Positions 8,082 through 15,792 of a DNA stretch of 24,605 bases are shown here, piece after piece (the first letter of the stretch is position 1; each line of letters starts with the position of its first letter). Origin of the DNA: CAUPWF01 sp964369755 (GTDB lineage Bacteria > Bacillota > Clostridia > Lachnospirales > Lachnospiraceae). The notes beneath the pieces were generated by a model. The model saw only the letters and a list, made by a program, of their open reading frames with translations, did no database searches and had not been told where the DNA came from. The translations under genes were made by a program, and so were the position numbers. The stretch is taken from positions 1-24,605 of the forward strand of contig CAYJFY010000037.1 of the NCBI GenBank assembly GCA_964369755.1, given 5' to 3'.

Positions 8082-8633
8082 TTATCCTCCATTCACAACC
8101 TCTATCAGTTCTCCAGTATCTGAATCCATCACAAATCCTCTTACAATTACATGCTTAGGCACTAAAGGGTGATTTGCAAGAAGTTCTAGGGAATGTAACA
8201 CATTCTCTTTATTTGTTGCGAATCCCCTCAGCCACTCCGTCACATCTACACCCTCAGATTTTAGCGCAGTTATGGCTTCCATATCGATGCCCATATCCGT
8301 CGTCTTCGATAGGATTTTGTCACTGTCTAATCTTTGCACCCCACATCCTGTATGTCCAATGACCATAATATGTTCTACTCCCAACTCATAAATGGCAATG
8401 AGTAAGCTTCTTACAACACTTCCATAGGGATGACTGATTACGCCTCCGGCATTTTTTATAATCTTCGCATCTCCATTCTCTAAGCCTAGTGCTGCGGGCA
8501 ATAGTTTCGTAAGTCTTGTGTCCATACATGATACAATCGCCAATTTTTTATTTGGATATTTGCTTGTTTGATATTTTTCGTATTTCTTCTTCCGTACAAA
8601 TTCATCATTATAACCAATAATCTCGTCAATCAT
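8082..8633 (-). CDS. Beta-class carbonic anhydrase
   Basis: A 183-residue cytoplasmic zinc enzyme interconverting CO2 and bicarbonate. The zinc ligands are Cys36 in SCMDTR (35-40), His94 and Cys97 in GHTGCG (93-98), and the Asp38-Arg40 pair of the active site is present. NAGGVISHPYGSVVRSLLIA (61-80) is the usual beta-class core. Length and motifs fit the short beta-type seen in many Gram-positive bacteria. Placement just after pyrB-pyrI makes biochemical sense because bicarbonate feeds carbamoyl phosphate, the pyrB substrate, although that link is inference. The ribosome binding site before the ATG is modest (AAAGG about ten bases upstream). Confidence 0.93.
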   Translation of the reverse strand: MIDEIIGYNDEFVRKKKYEKYQTSKYPNKKLAIVSCMDTRLTKLLPAALGLENGDAKIIKNAGGVISHPYGSVVRSLLIAIYELGVEHIMVIGHTGCGVQRLDSDKILSKTTDMGIDMEAITALKSEGVDVTEWLRGFATNKENVLHSLELLANHPLVPKHVIVRGFVMDSDTGELIEVVNGG

Positions 8634-8666
8634 TAACCTTACTAACCTTTCATTAGAATTTTTTGA

Positions 8667-9092
8667 TTATTTTCTCTTTTTTAGCTTTTGGTCACAATAT
8701 TGACATCTATAGATATGGTTTTCTTCATCTGCCAAATAGAATTCTTGCTCTAGTTCTTGCTCCACTGAAGTGATGCAACGTGGATTTTTACATATTTCGA
8801 TGTTTTTGATTCGTGTTGGAAGCTTTAACTTTCGCTTCTCAACTGTCTTTCCATCCTTGATAATGCATATGGTAATCTTTGGATCGATATAGCCGAGAAC
8901 ATCTAGATCCAGTTCAAACATATTATCCACTTTTAGGATATCTTTTTTTCCCATCTTATTGGATTTTACATTCATAATAATCGCAACACTACAATCCATC
9001 CCCTCAAGATTCAATGCCTTGTATACACGCATTGCCTTTCCTGCAGTGATATGGTCTAACACAATCCCATTTTTAATACTATCTATATTCAT
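8667..9092 (-). CDS. pyrI: Aspartate carbamoyltransferase regulatory subunit
   Basis: The 141-residue regulatory chain of aspartate transcarbamoylase. It binds allosteric nucleotides through the N-terminal half (residues 1-95, beginning MNIDSIKNGIVLDHI) and binds zinc through the C-terminal half. The four zinc ligands are Cys101, Cys106, Cys130 and Cys133 (CKNPRC and CQYC). In known enzymes this subunit assembles with catalytic trimers and gives feedback control by CTP. The gene follows pyrB with a 14-base gap and has a strong GGGAGG site. The presence of pyrI shows the enzyme is the regulated multi-subunit type, unlike the unregulated Bacillus PyrB. Confidence 0.96.
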   Translation of the reverse strand: MNIDSIKNGIVLDHITAGKAMRVYKALNLEGMDCSVAIIMNVKSNKMGKKDILKVDNMFELDLDVLGYIDPKITICIIKDGKTVEKRKLKLPTRIKNIEICKNPRCITSVEQELEQEFYLADEENHIYRCQYCDQKLKKRK

Positions 9093-9106
9093 CCTCTACC
9101 TCCCTC

Positions 9107-10021
9107 TTACATCAATTCCAATAATTTAATAATCAATGCCATCCGTGCGTACTTTCCATTTAATACCTGATCAAAATACTTTGCCCTTGGGTCATCATCT
9201 ACCTCGATCGCTATCTCGTTTACCCTAGGAAGTGGATGTAAAATCGCCAAATCCTCTTTTGATGTCTCAATTTTATTCAAGTCTAAGATATAAGTATCTT
9301 TTAGACGAATATAATCTTGCTCATTAAAGAATCTTTCTTTTTGTACACGTGTCATATATAGGATGTCCAACTCAGGCATAACCTCTTCCATAGACTCTAC
9401 TTCTACGTAGTCTAGATTTTTTCCTTCTAGCAAATCATGGCGTAGATATTCTGGAATTCGCAGTTCTGGTGGAGCAATGAATACAAATTTATTGTTCTCG
9501 TAACGAGCCATTGCTTTCAATAGCGAATGTACAGTTCTACCAAATTTCAAGTCACCACAAAATCCGATGGTCAGATTGTCCAATCTTCCTTTTTCATTGG
9601 AAATTGTCAGTAAGTCCGTCAATGTTTGTGTTGGATGATTATGACCACCATCTCCTGCATTAATCAAAGGCACTGTGCTCTTCTTGATTGCCACAAAAGG
9701 CGCACCCTCCTTAGGATGGCGCATTGCGATAATATCGCTATAGCAAGATACCGTTTGAATCGTATCTCTTACACTCTCGCCCTTTGATGCACTGCTCGAT
9801 TCAGCACTGGCCACTCCTAGAACATTTCCACCTAGTTCTAACATCGCTGCTTCAAAGCTAAGTCTTGTTCTCGTACTAGGCTCAAAAAACAAAGTTGCTA
9901 AAGTCTTATGCTTGCAAATCTCTTGATATTTTGTCTTATCTTTCATAATGTCTTTTGCCAATGCAAGTATCTCTTCGGTTTCTTCTACTGACAAATCTTT
10001 TGGTTCTAATAAATGTCTCAT
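9107..10021 (-). CDS. pyrB: Aspartate carbamoyltransferase catalytic subunit
   Basis: The 304-residue catalytic chain joins carbamoyl phosphate and aspartate to give N-carbamoylaspartate, the committed step of pyrimidine synthesis. Carbamoyl-phosphate binding residues are in FEPSTRTRLSFEAAM (46-60). The lysine loop SSSASKGES (75-83), MRHPKEGA (100-107) and GDGGHNHPTQTLTDL (123-137) follow. Near the C-terminus, HPLPRVNEIA is the aspartate-binding loop. Length is typical of the family. AGAAGGAG precedes the ATG, and the gap to the upstream patatin-like gene is 18 bases. No other pyr gene is present in the window, and no PyrR-type attenuator was seen before pyrB. Confidence 0.97.
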   Translation of the reverse strand: MRHLLEPKDLSVEETEEILALAKDIMKDKTKYQEICKHKTLATLFFEPSTRTRLSFEAAMLELGGNVLGVASAESSSASKGESVRDTIQTVSCYSDIIAMRHPKEGAPFVAIKKSTVPLINAGDGGHNHPTQTLTDLLTISNEKGRLDNLTIGFCGDLKFGRTVHSLLKAMARYENNKFVFIAPPELRIPEYLRHDLLEGKNLDYVEVESMEEVMPELDILYMTRVQKERFFNEQDYIRLKDTYILDLNKIETSKEDLAILHPLPRVNEIAIEVDDDPRAKYFDQVLNGKYARMALIIKLLELM

Positions 10022-10039
10022 TTTTTATCTCCTTCTATC

Positions 10040-10903
10040 TCATGATTTATTTAAATATTCTACTAGATCATCATAGCGACTTCCCATCAAATCATAGCCA
10101 TGTTGAAATAGATTATTTAAGGTATCTTGGTTGCTCTCAAGTCTAGACACGGTCGGCATGATTGGGCGTATTACAAAAATCCGTCCCTGCTCCTCTAGCC
10201 AATCGATATATTCCAATGTCCAATTGTATCTCTTTGCACGCAACCTGAGGTCACGAATCAAATTCGGATATTTTCGATATGCTCTCGTGTAAATATTTGC
10301 CAATCCTCTAGAACTCGGGCTCTTTCTGTATCCTGCATTTCTTGTAAGAACCACTACAACCTTTTCATTCTCCAATTCCATAGCCTTCTTGATTGGAACC
10401 GAATCAGCCAATCCACCATCTAGATAGTGATTGCCATCGATGTTTACAATCGGAGCTACTAGCGGTAAACTACAAGAAGCTCGGGCCATCTTTAACAGTC
10501 GTTCTTCATCCTCACGCTCTGTCAAAAATTCAGCTTGTCCTGTTTCACAATTTGTAACTGTGATATAACACTCTGATTCCGAAGCAAAATAGGTTTCAAA
10601 ATCGAATGGAAACACCTCTCTCGGGAATTTCTCGAAAAAAGTATCCATATCCATCAAGCTTCTTGTTTTCACAAACTTACGCAAATTGATATATGAATAC
10701 TCTTTATTCTCAAAAATCATACAATCCCTTGTTCTACCGATTTGCTTCGATACATAGTCCATTCCACAACATGAACCCGCAGATACTCCAATCACGTGTG
10801 AAAAATATAAGTCCTTCTCCATTAGATAGTCGATGGCTCCTGCTGAAAACACTCCACGCGCCGCTCCACCTTCTAAAACAATCGTTGCCTTCTTTGTCCC
10901 CAT
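10040..10903 (-). CDS. Patatin-like phospholipase/esterase
   Basis: A 287-residue predicted serine hydrolase of the patatin family, acting on lipid or acyl esters. The oxyanion loop is EGGAARGVFSAG (11-22), the nucleophile Ser41 sits in GVSAGS (39-44), and the catalytic Asp162 is in LDGGLADSVP (161-170). No signal peptide is present, so it should be cytoplasmic or peripherally membrane-bound. A 16-codon longer frame exists from a GTG at 10951, but I chose ATG at 10901-10903: GGAGG precedes it at good spacing, and the GTG falls at about the predicted transcription start. It appears to be the first gene of the long minus-strand unit running through pyrB-pyrI. A functional link to pyrimidine synthesis is not evident. 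Confidence 0.92.
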   Translation of the reverse strand: MGTKKATIVLEGGAARGVFSAGAIDYLMEKDLYFSHVIGVSAGSCCGMDYVSKQIGRTRDCMIFENKEYSYINLRKFVKTRSLMDMDTFFEKFPREVFPFDFETYFASESECYITVTNCETGQAEFLTEREDEERLLKMARASCSLPLVAPIVNIDGNHYLDGGLADSVPIKKAMELENEKVVVVLTRNAGYRKSPSSRGLANIYTRAYRKYPNLIRDLRLRAKRYNWTLEYIDWLEEQGRIFVIRPIMPTVSRLESNQDTLNNLFQHGYDLMGSRYDDLVEYLNKS

Positions 10904-10959
10904 ATTCTCACGCCTCCAATTCTGTCCCAAAGACTCAATTACTTCTCTCACCAGTGAAA

Positions 10960-10988
10960 ATTATAACACACTCAACCATTGAATTCAA
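10960..10988 (-). promoter_or_regulatory. Sigma-A-type promoter before the patatin-pyrBI unit
   Basis: On the minus strand TTGAAT (10983-10988) and TATAAT (10960-10965) are separated by exactly 17 bases, a near-consensus housekeeping promoter. Transcription would start at about 10953, leaving a 50-base leader before the chosen patatin start. The rest of the divergent spacer up to 11121 must hold the plus-strand promoter for the glycosyltransferase gene. It contains AT-rich candidates (TATACT at 11020, TATAAT at 11082), but neither has a good -35 partner. Confidence 0.72.
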
Positions 10989-11121
10989 TAAATTAGTAGC
11001 TTGTTCTCTCATCCTGTAGTATACTATGAATGGATTTTTATTTTTAAACAAATCTTAATTTATTTTTGAAACAAAATAATATATAATAACAGAAAACGAA
11101 CTAAAAGGAAGGTTACTACAT

Positions 11122-12144
11122 ATGAAATATCTTACATTTGCTGTACCAAGTTACAACGCCCAAGACTACTTAGAGAGATGTATTGACTCGCTACTGCCTG
11201 GTGGCAAGAATGTAGAAATTATAATTGTAAATGATGGCTCCACAGATAACACTGGTCCAATTGCCGATATGTATGCCGAAAAATACCCAGATATCGTAAA
11301 AGTAATCCATAAAATAAATGGCGGTCATGGTTCAGGTGTAAATGCTGGAATAGAGGCTGCAACTGGTGTCTATTATAAGGTAGTAGATGCTGACGATTGG
11401 GTGGATAGAAGTAGCTATGCCACACTATTAAAGAAAATCAAAACATGTGTCGACCAAGATAAAACCATCGACTTATTCATATCAAACTATGTATTCAATC
11501 GTTTGAGTGAAGGCACAACGAAGTCCATGCATTTTCGAAATGTCCTCACGCCGAATAAGATTTCCACTTGGGACGATGTGAAATATTTTACTCTGTCACA
11601 ATATCTGATGATGCACTCTCTTACATACCGCACCGAAATCTTGAGAGAATCTGGTTTGCGCCTACCAGAACATACATTTTATGTGGATAACATCTTTGCA
11701 TTCAAACCTCTACCATATGTAAAAACCATGGTATACATAGATGTGGACTTCTATCAATATCTAATTGGACGCGAGGATCAATCTGTAAATGAGAGTTCTA
11801 TGATCAAACGCATTGATCAGCAGTTCCTAGTAACTCGCACCTTATTTAAGGGATTTCATTTAAACAAGGTGCAAAAAACACATCCAAAACTTGCGCGGTA
11901 CATGGTACGAAAACTTGCAATCATGATGTCTATTACCTCTATTATCACGGAGCTTGCTGATACAAAAGAAGCACGTATGAAACTAAAGAAAACTTGGGAA
12001 GACATCAAGAAAAAGGATAGAAAATTATACCGTCAAATCATCTCCTATCCACTAAATGCATACTATATTTTACCAGAATCGATCAGAGGAAAGGTTGCTG
12101 TATTCTTCTATCGCTGTGCAAAAAAAATATACAAATTCTCTTAG
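11122..12144 (+). CDS. Family 2 glycosyltransferase (GT-A fold)
   Basis: The 340-residue protein transfers a sugar from a nucleotide-sugar donor. The N-terminal 110 residues show the GT2 core: FAVPSYNAQDYLERCIDSL (6-24), the nucleotide-binding IIIVNDGSTDNT (33-44), GGHGSGVNAGI (67-77) and the metal-binding VDADDW (88-93). The C-terminal 100 residues are basic and may contact membrane. There is no obvious membrane helix. GGAAGG lies nine bases before the ATG. The next gene, 14 bases on, encodes a flippase-like membrane protein, a pairing common in lipid-linked glycan or glycolipid synthesis. Donor and acceptor cannot be read from the sequence. Confidence 0.93.
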   Translation: MKYLTFAVPSYNAQDYLERCIDSLLPGGKNVEIIIVNDGSTDNTGPIADMYAEKYPDIVKVIHKINGGHGSGVNAGIEAATGVYYKVVDADDWVDRSSYATLLKKIKTCVDQDKTIDLFISNYVFNRLSEGTTKSMHFRNVLTPNKISTWDDVKYFTLSQYLMMHSLTYRTEILRESGLRLPEHTFYVDNIFAFKPLPYVKTMVYIDVDFYQYLIGREDQSVNESSMIKRIDQQFLVTRTLFKGFHLNKVQKTHPKLARYMVRKLAIMMSITSIITELADTKEARMKLKKTWEDIKKKDRKLYRQIISYPLNAYYILPESIRGKVAVFFYRCAKKIYKFS

Positions 12145-12158
12145 ACTAAGGAGCTTCC

Positions 12159-13211
12159 GTGATTGACTTTATAAAAAAACACAAACGAATTTTACAGATA
12201 CTATTCTTTTTTTTAGTGACTGGCCTAACCATTTATACCATGTTTTATAACAATGATGTCTCTGCTATGATAGATGGATTGAGACAACTCTCTCCATTTT
12301 GGGCGGGGGCTTGTGTTGTTGCAGCCTATTTATTTATCCTAATGGAGGCTCTTGTGTTGGCCTGTCTCTTAAAGGAAAAAGACAAAAAATTACCGCTAGT
12401 ACAATGTATCAAATATTCCCTCACTGGTTATTTCTATTCTGGTATCACACCATCTGCCAGTGGGGGGCAACCGATGCAACTAATCGCCATGGTTCAAGAT
12501 GGTCACAAGACCTCAAAAAGCTCTGCGGTTTTACTAGTAATGGCTTTCTACTACAAAGTATTTATGGTTGCAATTGGTTTACTGTTGCTCGTGTTCTGGT
12601 TACCTCAGATTCATTCGTATTTTGGTGCCTACACATGGCTATACCACTTGGGGCTAGCTTTGAACGTGGTAATCGTTGTCATATTAGCAGCCTTGATGTT
12701 TTTTCCAAAACAGACAAGAGGGCTAATCAATCGCATAGAACAAATATTATTAAAAGTTAAAATCTTAAAACCAAATTTAAATCGAAGTACAAAAATCGAT
12801 GATTTTATGCGGCAATATGATCACAGCGTACGATATATGTTCAAACGCAAGCGCCAGATATTGTTATTGTTCACCATCACAACCATTCAACGATTGTCCT
12901 TAATGTTTATTCCAGTGTTCATCTACCTTGGCCTACCGCTTGAAAGTGAGAACCTATATGCCATTCTTTTTATCCAAGCTGCAACCTACGTAGCAGTTGA
13001 CATGATGCCCCTCCCAGGAGCACAAGGGATTACAGAGGTCATCATACTACAATCTTTGGGAACAATTTTTACAGCAAAATACATTGGAACAACCATGATA
13101 TTAACACGATCCACCAGCTTCTACATCCTACTGATTTCTGGGCTCATTGTTGTTGCTGGCAATCAGTTGATTCGCTCCCTAAAACGTAGAAAAACCACGA
13201 TTTCTACTTGA
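12159..13211 (+). CDS. Flippase-like membrane protein (lysylphosphatidylglycerol synthase TM-region / UPF0104 family)
   Basis: A 350-residue polytopic protein with about eight helices. It carries the family hallmarks GITPSASGGQPMQL (about residues 95-108) and DMMPLPGAQGITE (about 286-298), matching the membrane half of MprF-type proteins without the cytoplasmic aminoacyl-transfer domain. Stand-alone versions are thought to move or bind lipids and often accompany glycosyltransferases. Translation starts at GTG (12159), supported by AAGGAG six bases upstream; no earlier ATG fits. It is probably co-transcribed with the glycosyltransferase, and together they suggest production and translocation of a glycolipid, which is inference. 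Confidence 0.9.
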   Translation: MIDFIKKHKRILQILFFFLVTGLTIYTMFYNNDVSAMIDGLRQLSPFWAGACVVAAYLFILMEALVLACLLKEKDKKLPLVQCIKYSLTGYFYSGITPSASGGQPMQLIAMVQDGHKTSKSSAVLLVMAFYYKVFMVAIGLLLLVFWLPQIHSYFGAYTWLYHLGLALNVVIVVILAALMFFPKQTRGLINRIEQILLKVKILKPNLNRSTKIDDFMRQYDHSVRYMFKRKRQILLLFTITTIQRLSLMFIPVFIYLGLPLESENLYAILFIQAATYVAVDMMPLPGAQGITEVIILQSLGTIFTAKYIGTTMILTRSTSFYILLISGLIVVAGNQLIRSLKRRKTTIST

Positions 13212-13236
13212 TTAGATTGTAAGTTCATGCTAAAAT
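13208..13236 (+). promoter_or_regulatory. Probable promoter of the ABC-F gene
   Basis: TTGATT (13208-13213) and TAAAAT (13231-13236) are separated by 17 bases. The -35 box overlaps the last codons of the flippase-like gene, and a start site at about 13243 would give the ABC-F mRNA a short leader. The match is decent but not consensus, so readthrough from upstream is also possible. Confidence 0.42.
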
Positions 13237-13280
13237 AGCAAGGTATGTTTAAATGAATTATAAGGAAATAGGTGATTAAA

Positions 13281-14912
13281 ATGATTAGTACAAGTAATAT
13301 CACATTACGACTTGGAAAAAAGGCATTATTTGAAGAAGTAAATATTAAATTCGCACCTGGAAACTGTTATGGACTCATCGGTGCAAATGGAGCCGGAAAA
13401 TCTACATTTTTGAAGATTTTATCTGGACAATTAGAATCTACTAGTGGCGATGTTATCATAACTCCTGGAGAACGACTCTCTTTCTTACAACAAGACCACT
13501 TTAAATACGATGAACATCTTGTCTTAGATGCAGTTATCATGGGAAATGCGCGTCTATATGAGATTATGAAAGAAAAAGAAGCCATCTATGCGAAAGAAGA
13601 ATTCACAGAAGAAGATGGTATGAAAGCAAGTGAATTAGAAGGTGAATTCGCTACCATGAATGGTTGGGAGGCTGAATCAGACGCTGCTTCACTTCTAAAT
13701 GGACTTGGAATCGAAACTGATTTGCATTATAAATTCGTAAAAGACTTAACTGGCGCTGAGAAAGTCAAAGTTCTATTGGCACAGGCTTTATTTGGAAATC
13801 CAGATATCTTATTATTAGATGAGCCTACAAACCACTTGGATTTAGACGCCATCGCTTGGTTAGAAGAATTCTTAATCAACTTTGAGAATACAGTAATCGT
13901 AGTATCCCATGATAGATATTTCCTCAACAAGGTTTGTACGCAAATCGCGGATATTGACTACGGAAAGATTCAACTATATGCTGGAAACTATGACTTCTGG
14001 TATGAATCAAGCCAATTATTGATTCGTCAAATGAAGGAAGCAAATAAGAAGAAGGAAGAAAAAATCAAAGAATTACAAGACTTTATTTCTAGATTTAGTG
14101 CAAATGCTTCCAAATCAAAACAAGCTACTTCTCGTAAGAAAGCACTAGAAAAAATTGAATTAGACGACATTCGTCCTTCAAGCAGAAAATACCCTTACAT
14201 CGATTTTCGTCCAGATAGAGATATCGGAAATGAAGTTTTAACTGTAGCAGGTTTGAGCAAAACAATCGATGGTGTTAAGATTCTAGATAATTTAGAATTT
14301 ACAATCACACGCGAAGACAAGGTTGCATTCGTAGGTGGTAATGAATTGGCTAAAACCGTACTATTTAAGATCTTATCCGGAGAAATGGAGCCAGATGAAG
14401 GCTCTTACAAATGGGGAATCACAACAACACAGGCATACTTCCCAAAAGATAGCACACAAGAATTTAACAATGACTACACAATCGTAGATTGGTTGACACA
14501 GTATTCAGAGATTAAAGATGCGACACATGTACGCGGTTTCTTAGGCAGAATGTTGTTTGCTGGAGAAGATGGAGTCAAAAGAGTTAAAGTATTATCCGGT
14601 GGTGAAAAGGTGCGTTGCCTATTATCAAAAATGATGATATCAGGCTCAAATGTATTAATCCTAGATGAACCAACCGACCACTTAGACATGGAATCCATCA
14701 CTGCACTCAATAACGGATTGATGAAATTCCCAGGAGTAATCCTATTCTCCTCTCGTGACCATCAGATTGTGCAAACAACAGCAAATCGTATCATGGAAAT
14801 CGTACAGGGTGGAAAATTAATCGATAAAATCACTACTTATGATGAATACCTAGAAAGCGATGAAATGGCGCGAAAACGTCAAGTTTACTCCATGGTAGAA
14901 GAAGACAACTAA
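13281..14912 (+). CDS. ABC-F family ATPase (YkpA/YbiT-like, ribosome-associated type)
   Basis: A soluble protein of two tandem ABC domains and no membrane segment, the ABC-F layout; such proteins bind the ribosomal E site to aid translation or resist antibiotics. Domain 1 has Walker A GANGAGKS (34-41), an inserted arm (about 88-135), signature LTGAEK (156-161), Walker B LLLDEP (177-182) and H-switch His210. A charged linker spans about 246-300. Domain 2 has a degenerate Walker A, GGNELAKT (352-359), signature LSGGEK (438-443), LILDEPTDHLD and Arg at the H-switch position (SSRDHQ). I chose ATG at 13281 because AGGTGA lies six bases upstream; an in-frame GTG at 13272 is less well placed. The short linker argues against a specialised resistance factor. 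Confidence 0.92.
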   Translation: MISTSNITLRLGKKALFEEVNIKFAPGNCYGLIGANGAGKSTFLKILSGQLESTSGDVIITPGERLSFLQQDHFKYDEHLVLDAVIMGNARLYEIMKEKEAIYAKEEFTEEDGMKASELEGEFATMNGWEAESDAASLLNGLGIETDLHYKFVKDLTGAEKVKVLLAQALFGNPDILLLDEPTNHLDLDAIAWLEEFLINFENTVIVVSHDRYFLNKVCTQIADIDYGKIQLYAGNYDFWYESSQLLIRQMKEANKKKEEKIKELQDFISRFSANASKSKQATSRKKALEKIELDDIRPSSRKYPYIDFRPDRDIGNEVLTVAGLSKTIDGVKILDNLEFTITREDKVAFVGGNELAKTVLFKILSGEMEPDEGSYKWGITTTQAYFPKDSTQEFNNDYTIVDWLTQYSEIKDATHVRGFLGRMLFAGEDGVKRVKVLSGGEKVRCLLSKMMISGSNVLILDEPTDHLDMESITALNNGLMKFPGVILFSSRDHQIVQTTANRIMEIVQGGKLIDKITTYDEYLESDEMARKRQVYSMVEEDN

Positions 14913-14929
14913 TAAAAACTATCGTCAAA

Positions 14930-14975
14930 GGGGACAGTGGTAGGATGAGCATTTGCTCATTTCTCCGCTGTCCCC
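14930..14975. repeat. REP-like palindrome, copy 1
   Basis: A 46-base hairpin. GGGGACAG (14930-14937) pairs with CTGTCCCC (14968-14975), and the stem continues with a G-U pair, two mismatches and the ATGAGCA/TGCTCAT pairing around a small loop. Its right arm differs at one base in 22 from the right arm of the hairpin at 22499-22544, and both are exactly 46 bases long. Confidence 0.82.
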
Positions 14976-14979
14976 AATT

Positions 14980-15026
14980 AGGGACGGGGGAGATATGAAT
15001 CGAAGATTCATCCTTCCCCCGTCCCT
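14980..15026. repeat. Second GC-rich hairpin of the nested element
   Basis: AGGGACGGGGGA (14980-14991) pairs with TCCCCCGTCCCT (15015-15026). An upper stem ATGAATC/GATTCAT follows a small internal loop. Core bases (GGGAC, GGAGATATGA) echo the first hairpin type, so it may be a diverged relative. Confidence 0.75.
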
Positions 15027-15042
15027 TTGTTTGACGATAATT

Positions 15043-15792
15043 TTAGCCCAGACGAATCTCCAAGCTCTTCCCCTCTTCATATCCCTCTAGTTCTTGAATT
15101 ACACTCAATACGGTGTTTTTCACAATATCCTGTACGAATGGTGCCATCTGTAATTCTTTCCCAGCCACTTTTACCGATATCTTTGGATTCTTCACTGCAC
15201 ATTCCGACTCTTTCTTTCTCTTATTGATGAGTTCTACCGCAAACGTTTCACAGCTATATCCACAAGCATTACAACATTCTTTTGGAAGATATGGCAACTT
15301 ATGAAATGTCTTCACTTCGATTAAATCCACCAATTTCTCCACATCTGTCATTGCATTGATTGCTGGTTTTCCCCATAACTCTTCTCTTCCAACAGACATT
15401 CTTCCAGAAAGAGCAATGGTATAGTCACTCCATTTTTCTTTCGCATCTTCCTCCGTATGGGCTGTCACAACGACAGGAACTGCCGCATCGCTCACACCCT
15501 CTAATACCAAATAATCAAAAGAATCATCAAAATGGTCAATAATTGCCTTGATATTCAAATTTTCTTGATATAAGATATCTGTTTCGAAATATCCTCTTGC
15601 AACCACCAACTGTGACCCCGCATTCTTATGGCGATCTGTATTGCTTCCTGCCGTATCAATCTTGAATAATTCATAGTGTATTTCCTTAACGGATCCAACT
15701 TTATACCCTCTTCTCACTAATTCCGATATGATATTCTCAATCGTAGTGGTTTTTCCACTCTGTGTGATACCGCAAACCGATATAATCTTCAT
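15043..15792 (-). CDS. MobB-like P-loop GTP-binding protein with C-terminal Fe-S-type cysteine domain
   Basis: The 249-residue cytoplasmic protein starts with a MobB-like domain: P-loop GITQSGKTT (8-16), then IDTAGSNTDRHKNAGSQLVV (45-64), the family's (H/D)xxGSDTxRHxxAGA-like segment, and YLVLEGVSD (94-102). In known systems MobB binds GTP and helps attach the nucleotide to molybdopterin. Residues 165-200 hold CCNACGYSCETFA followed by Cys198, close to the four-cysteine Fe-S pattern (CxxCGxxCxxFA...C) of corrinoid/CO-dehydrogenase proteins, so a 4Fe-4S cluster is likely. The last 45 residues are unassigned. It is the final gene of the ECF operon and its start overlaps ecfT by 4 bases. It is longer than plain MobB (about 170 residues) because of this extra domain. 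Confidence 0.85.
   Translation of the reverse strand: MKIISVCGITQSGKTTTIENIISELVRRGYKVGSVKEIHYELFKIDTAGSNTDRHKNAGSQLVVARGYFETDILYQENLNIKAIIDHFDDSFDYLVLEGVSDAAVPVVVTAHTEEDAKEKWSDYTIALSGRMSVGREELWGKPAINAMTDVEKLVDLIEVKTFHKLPYLPKECCNACGYSCETFAVELINKRKKESECAVKNPKISVKVAGKELQMAPFVQDIVKNTVLSVIQELEGYEEGKSLEIRLG

Larger units (their letters stand above)
14920..15039. repeat. Nested palindromic element: 10-bp inverted repeat enclosing two hairpins
   Basis: A perfect 10-bp inverted repeat, TATCGTCAAA (14920-14929) and TTTGACGATA (15030-15039), encloses two adjacent GC-rich hairpins (14930-14975 and 14980-15026), so the whole can fold as a three-way junction on either strand. It fills nearly all of the spacer between two convergent genes, the ABC-F gene and the last gene of the ECF operon. 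A-rich and T-rich flanks (AATAAAAAC on the left, AATTTTAG on the right) mean the outer stem could serve as a bidirectional terminator, perhaps with the hairpins inserted into its loop later. Confidence 0.8.

Noticed and set aside
10904..10951. Longer N-terminus for the patatin-like protein from a GTG
   Set aside because: The GTG falls at the predicted transcription start and the extra 16 residues do not look like the family; the inner ATG has a strong ribosome binding site.
11020..11025. TATACT as the -10 box of the glycosyltransferase gene
   Set aside because: No acceptable -35 sequence lies 16-18 bases upstream; the true promoter in this spacer remains unclear.
12299..12760. A 153-codon open frame on the plus strand inside the flippase-like gene
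   Set aside because: It is out of frame with a clear family member, begins without a good ribosome binding site and has no recognisable motif.
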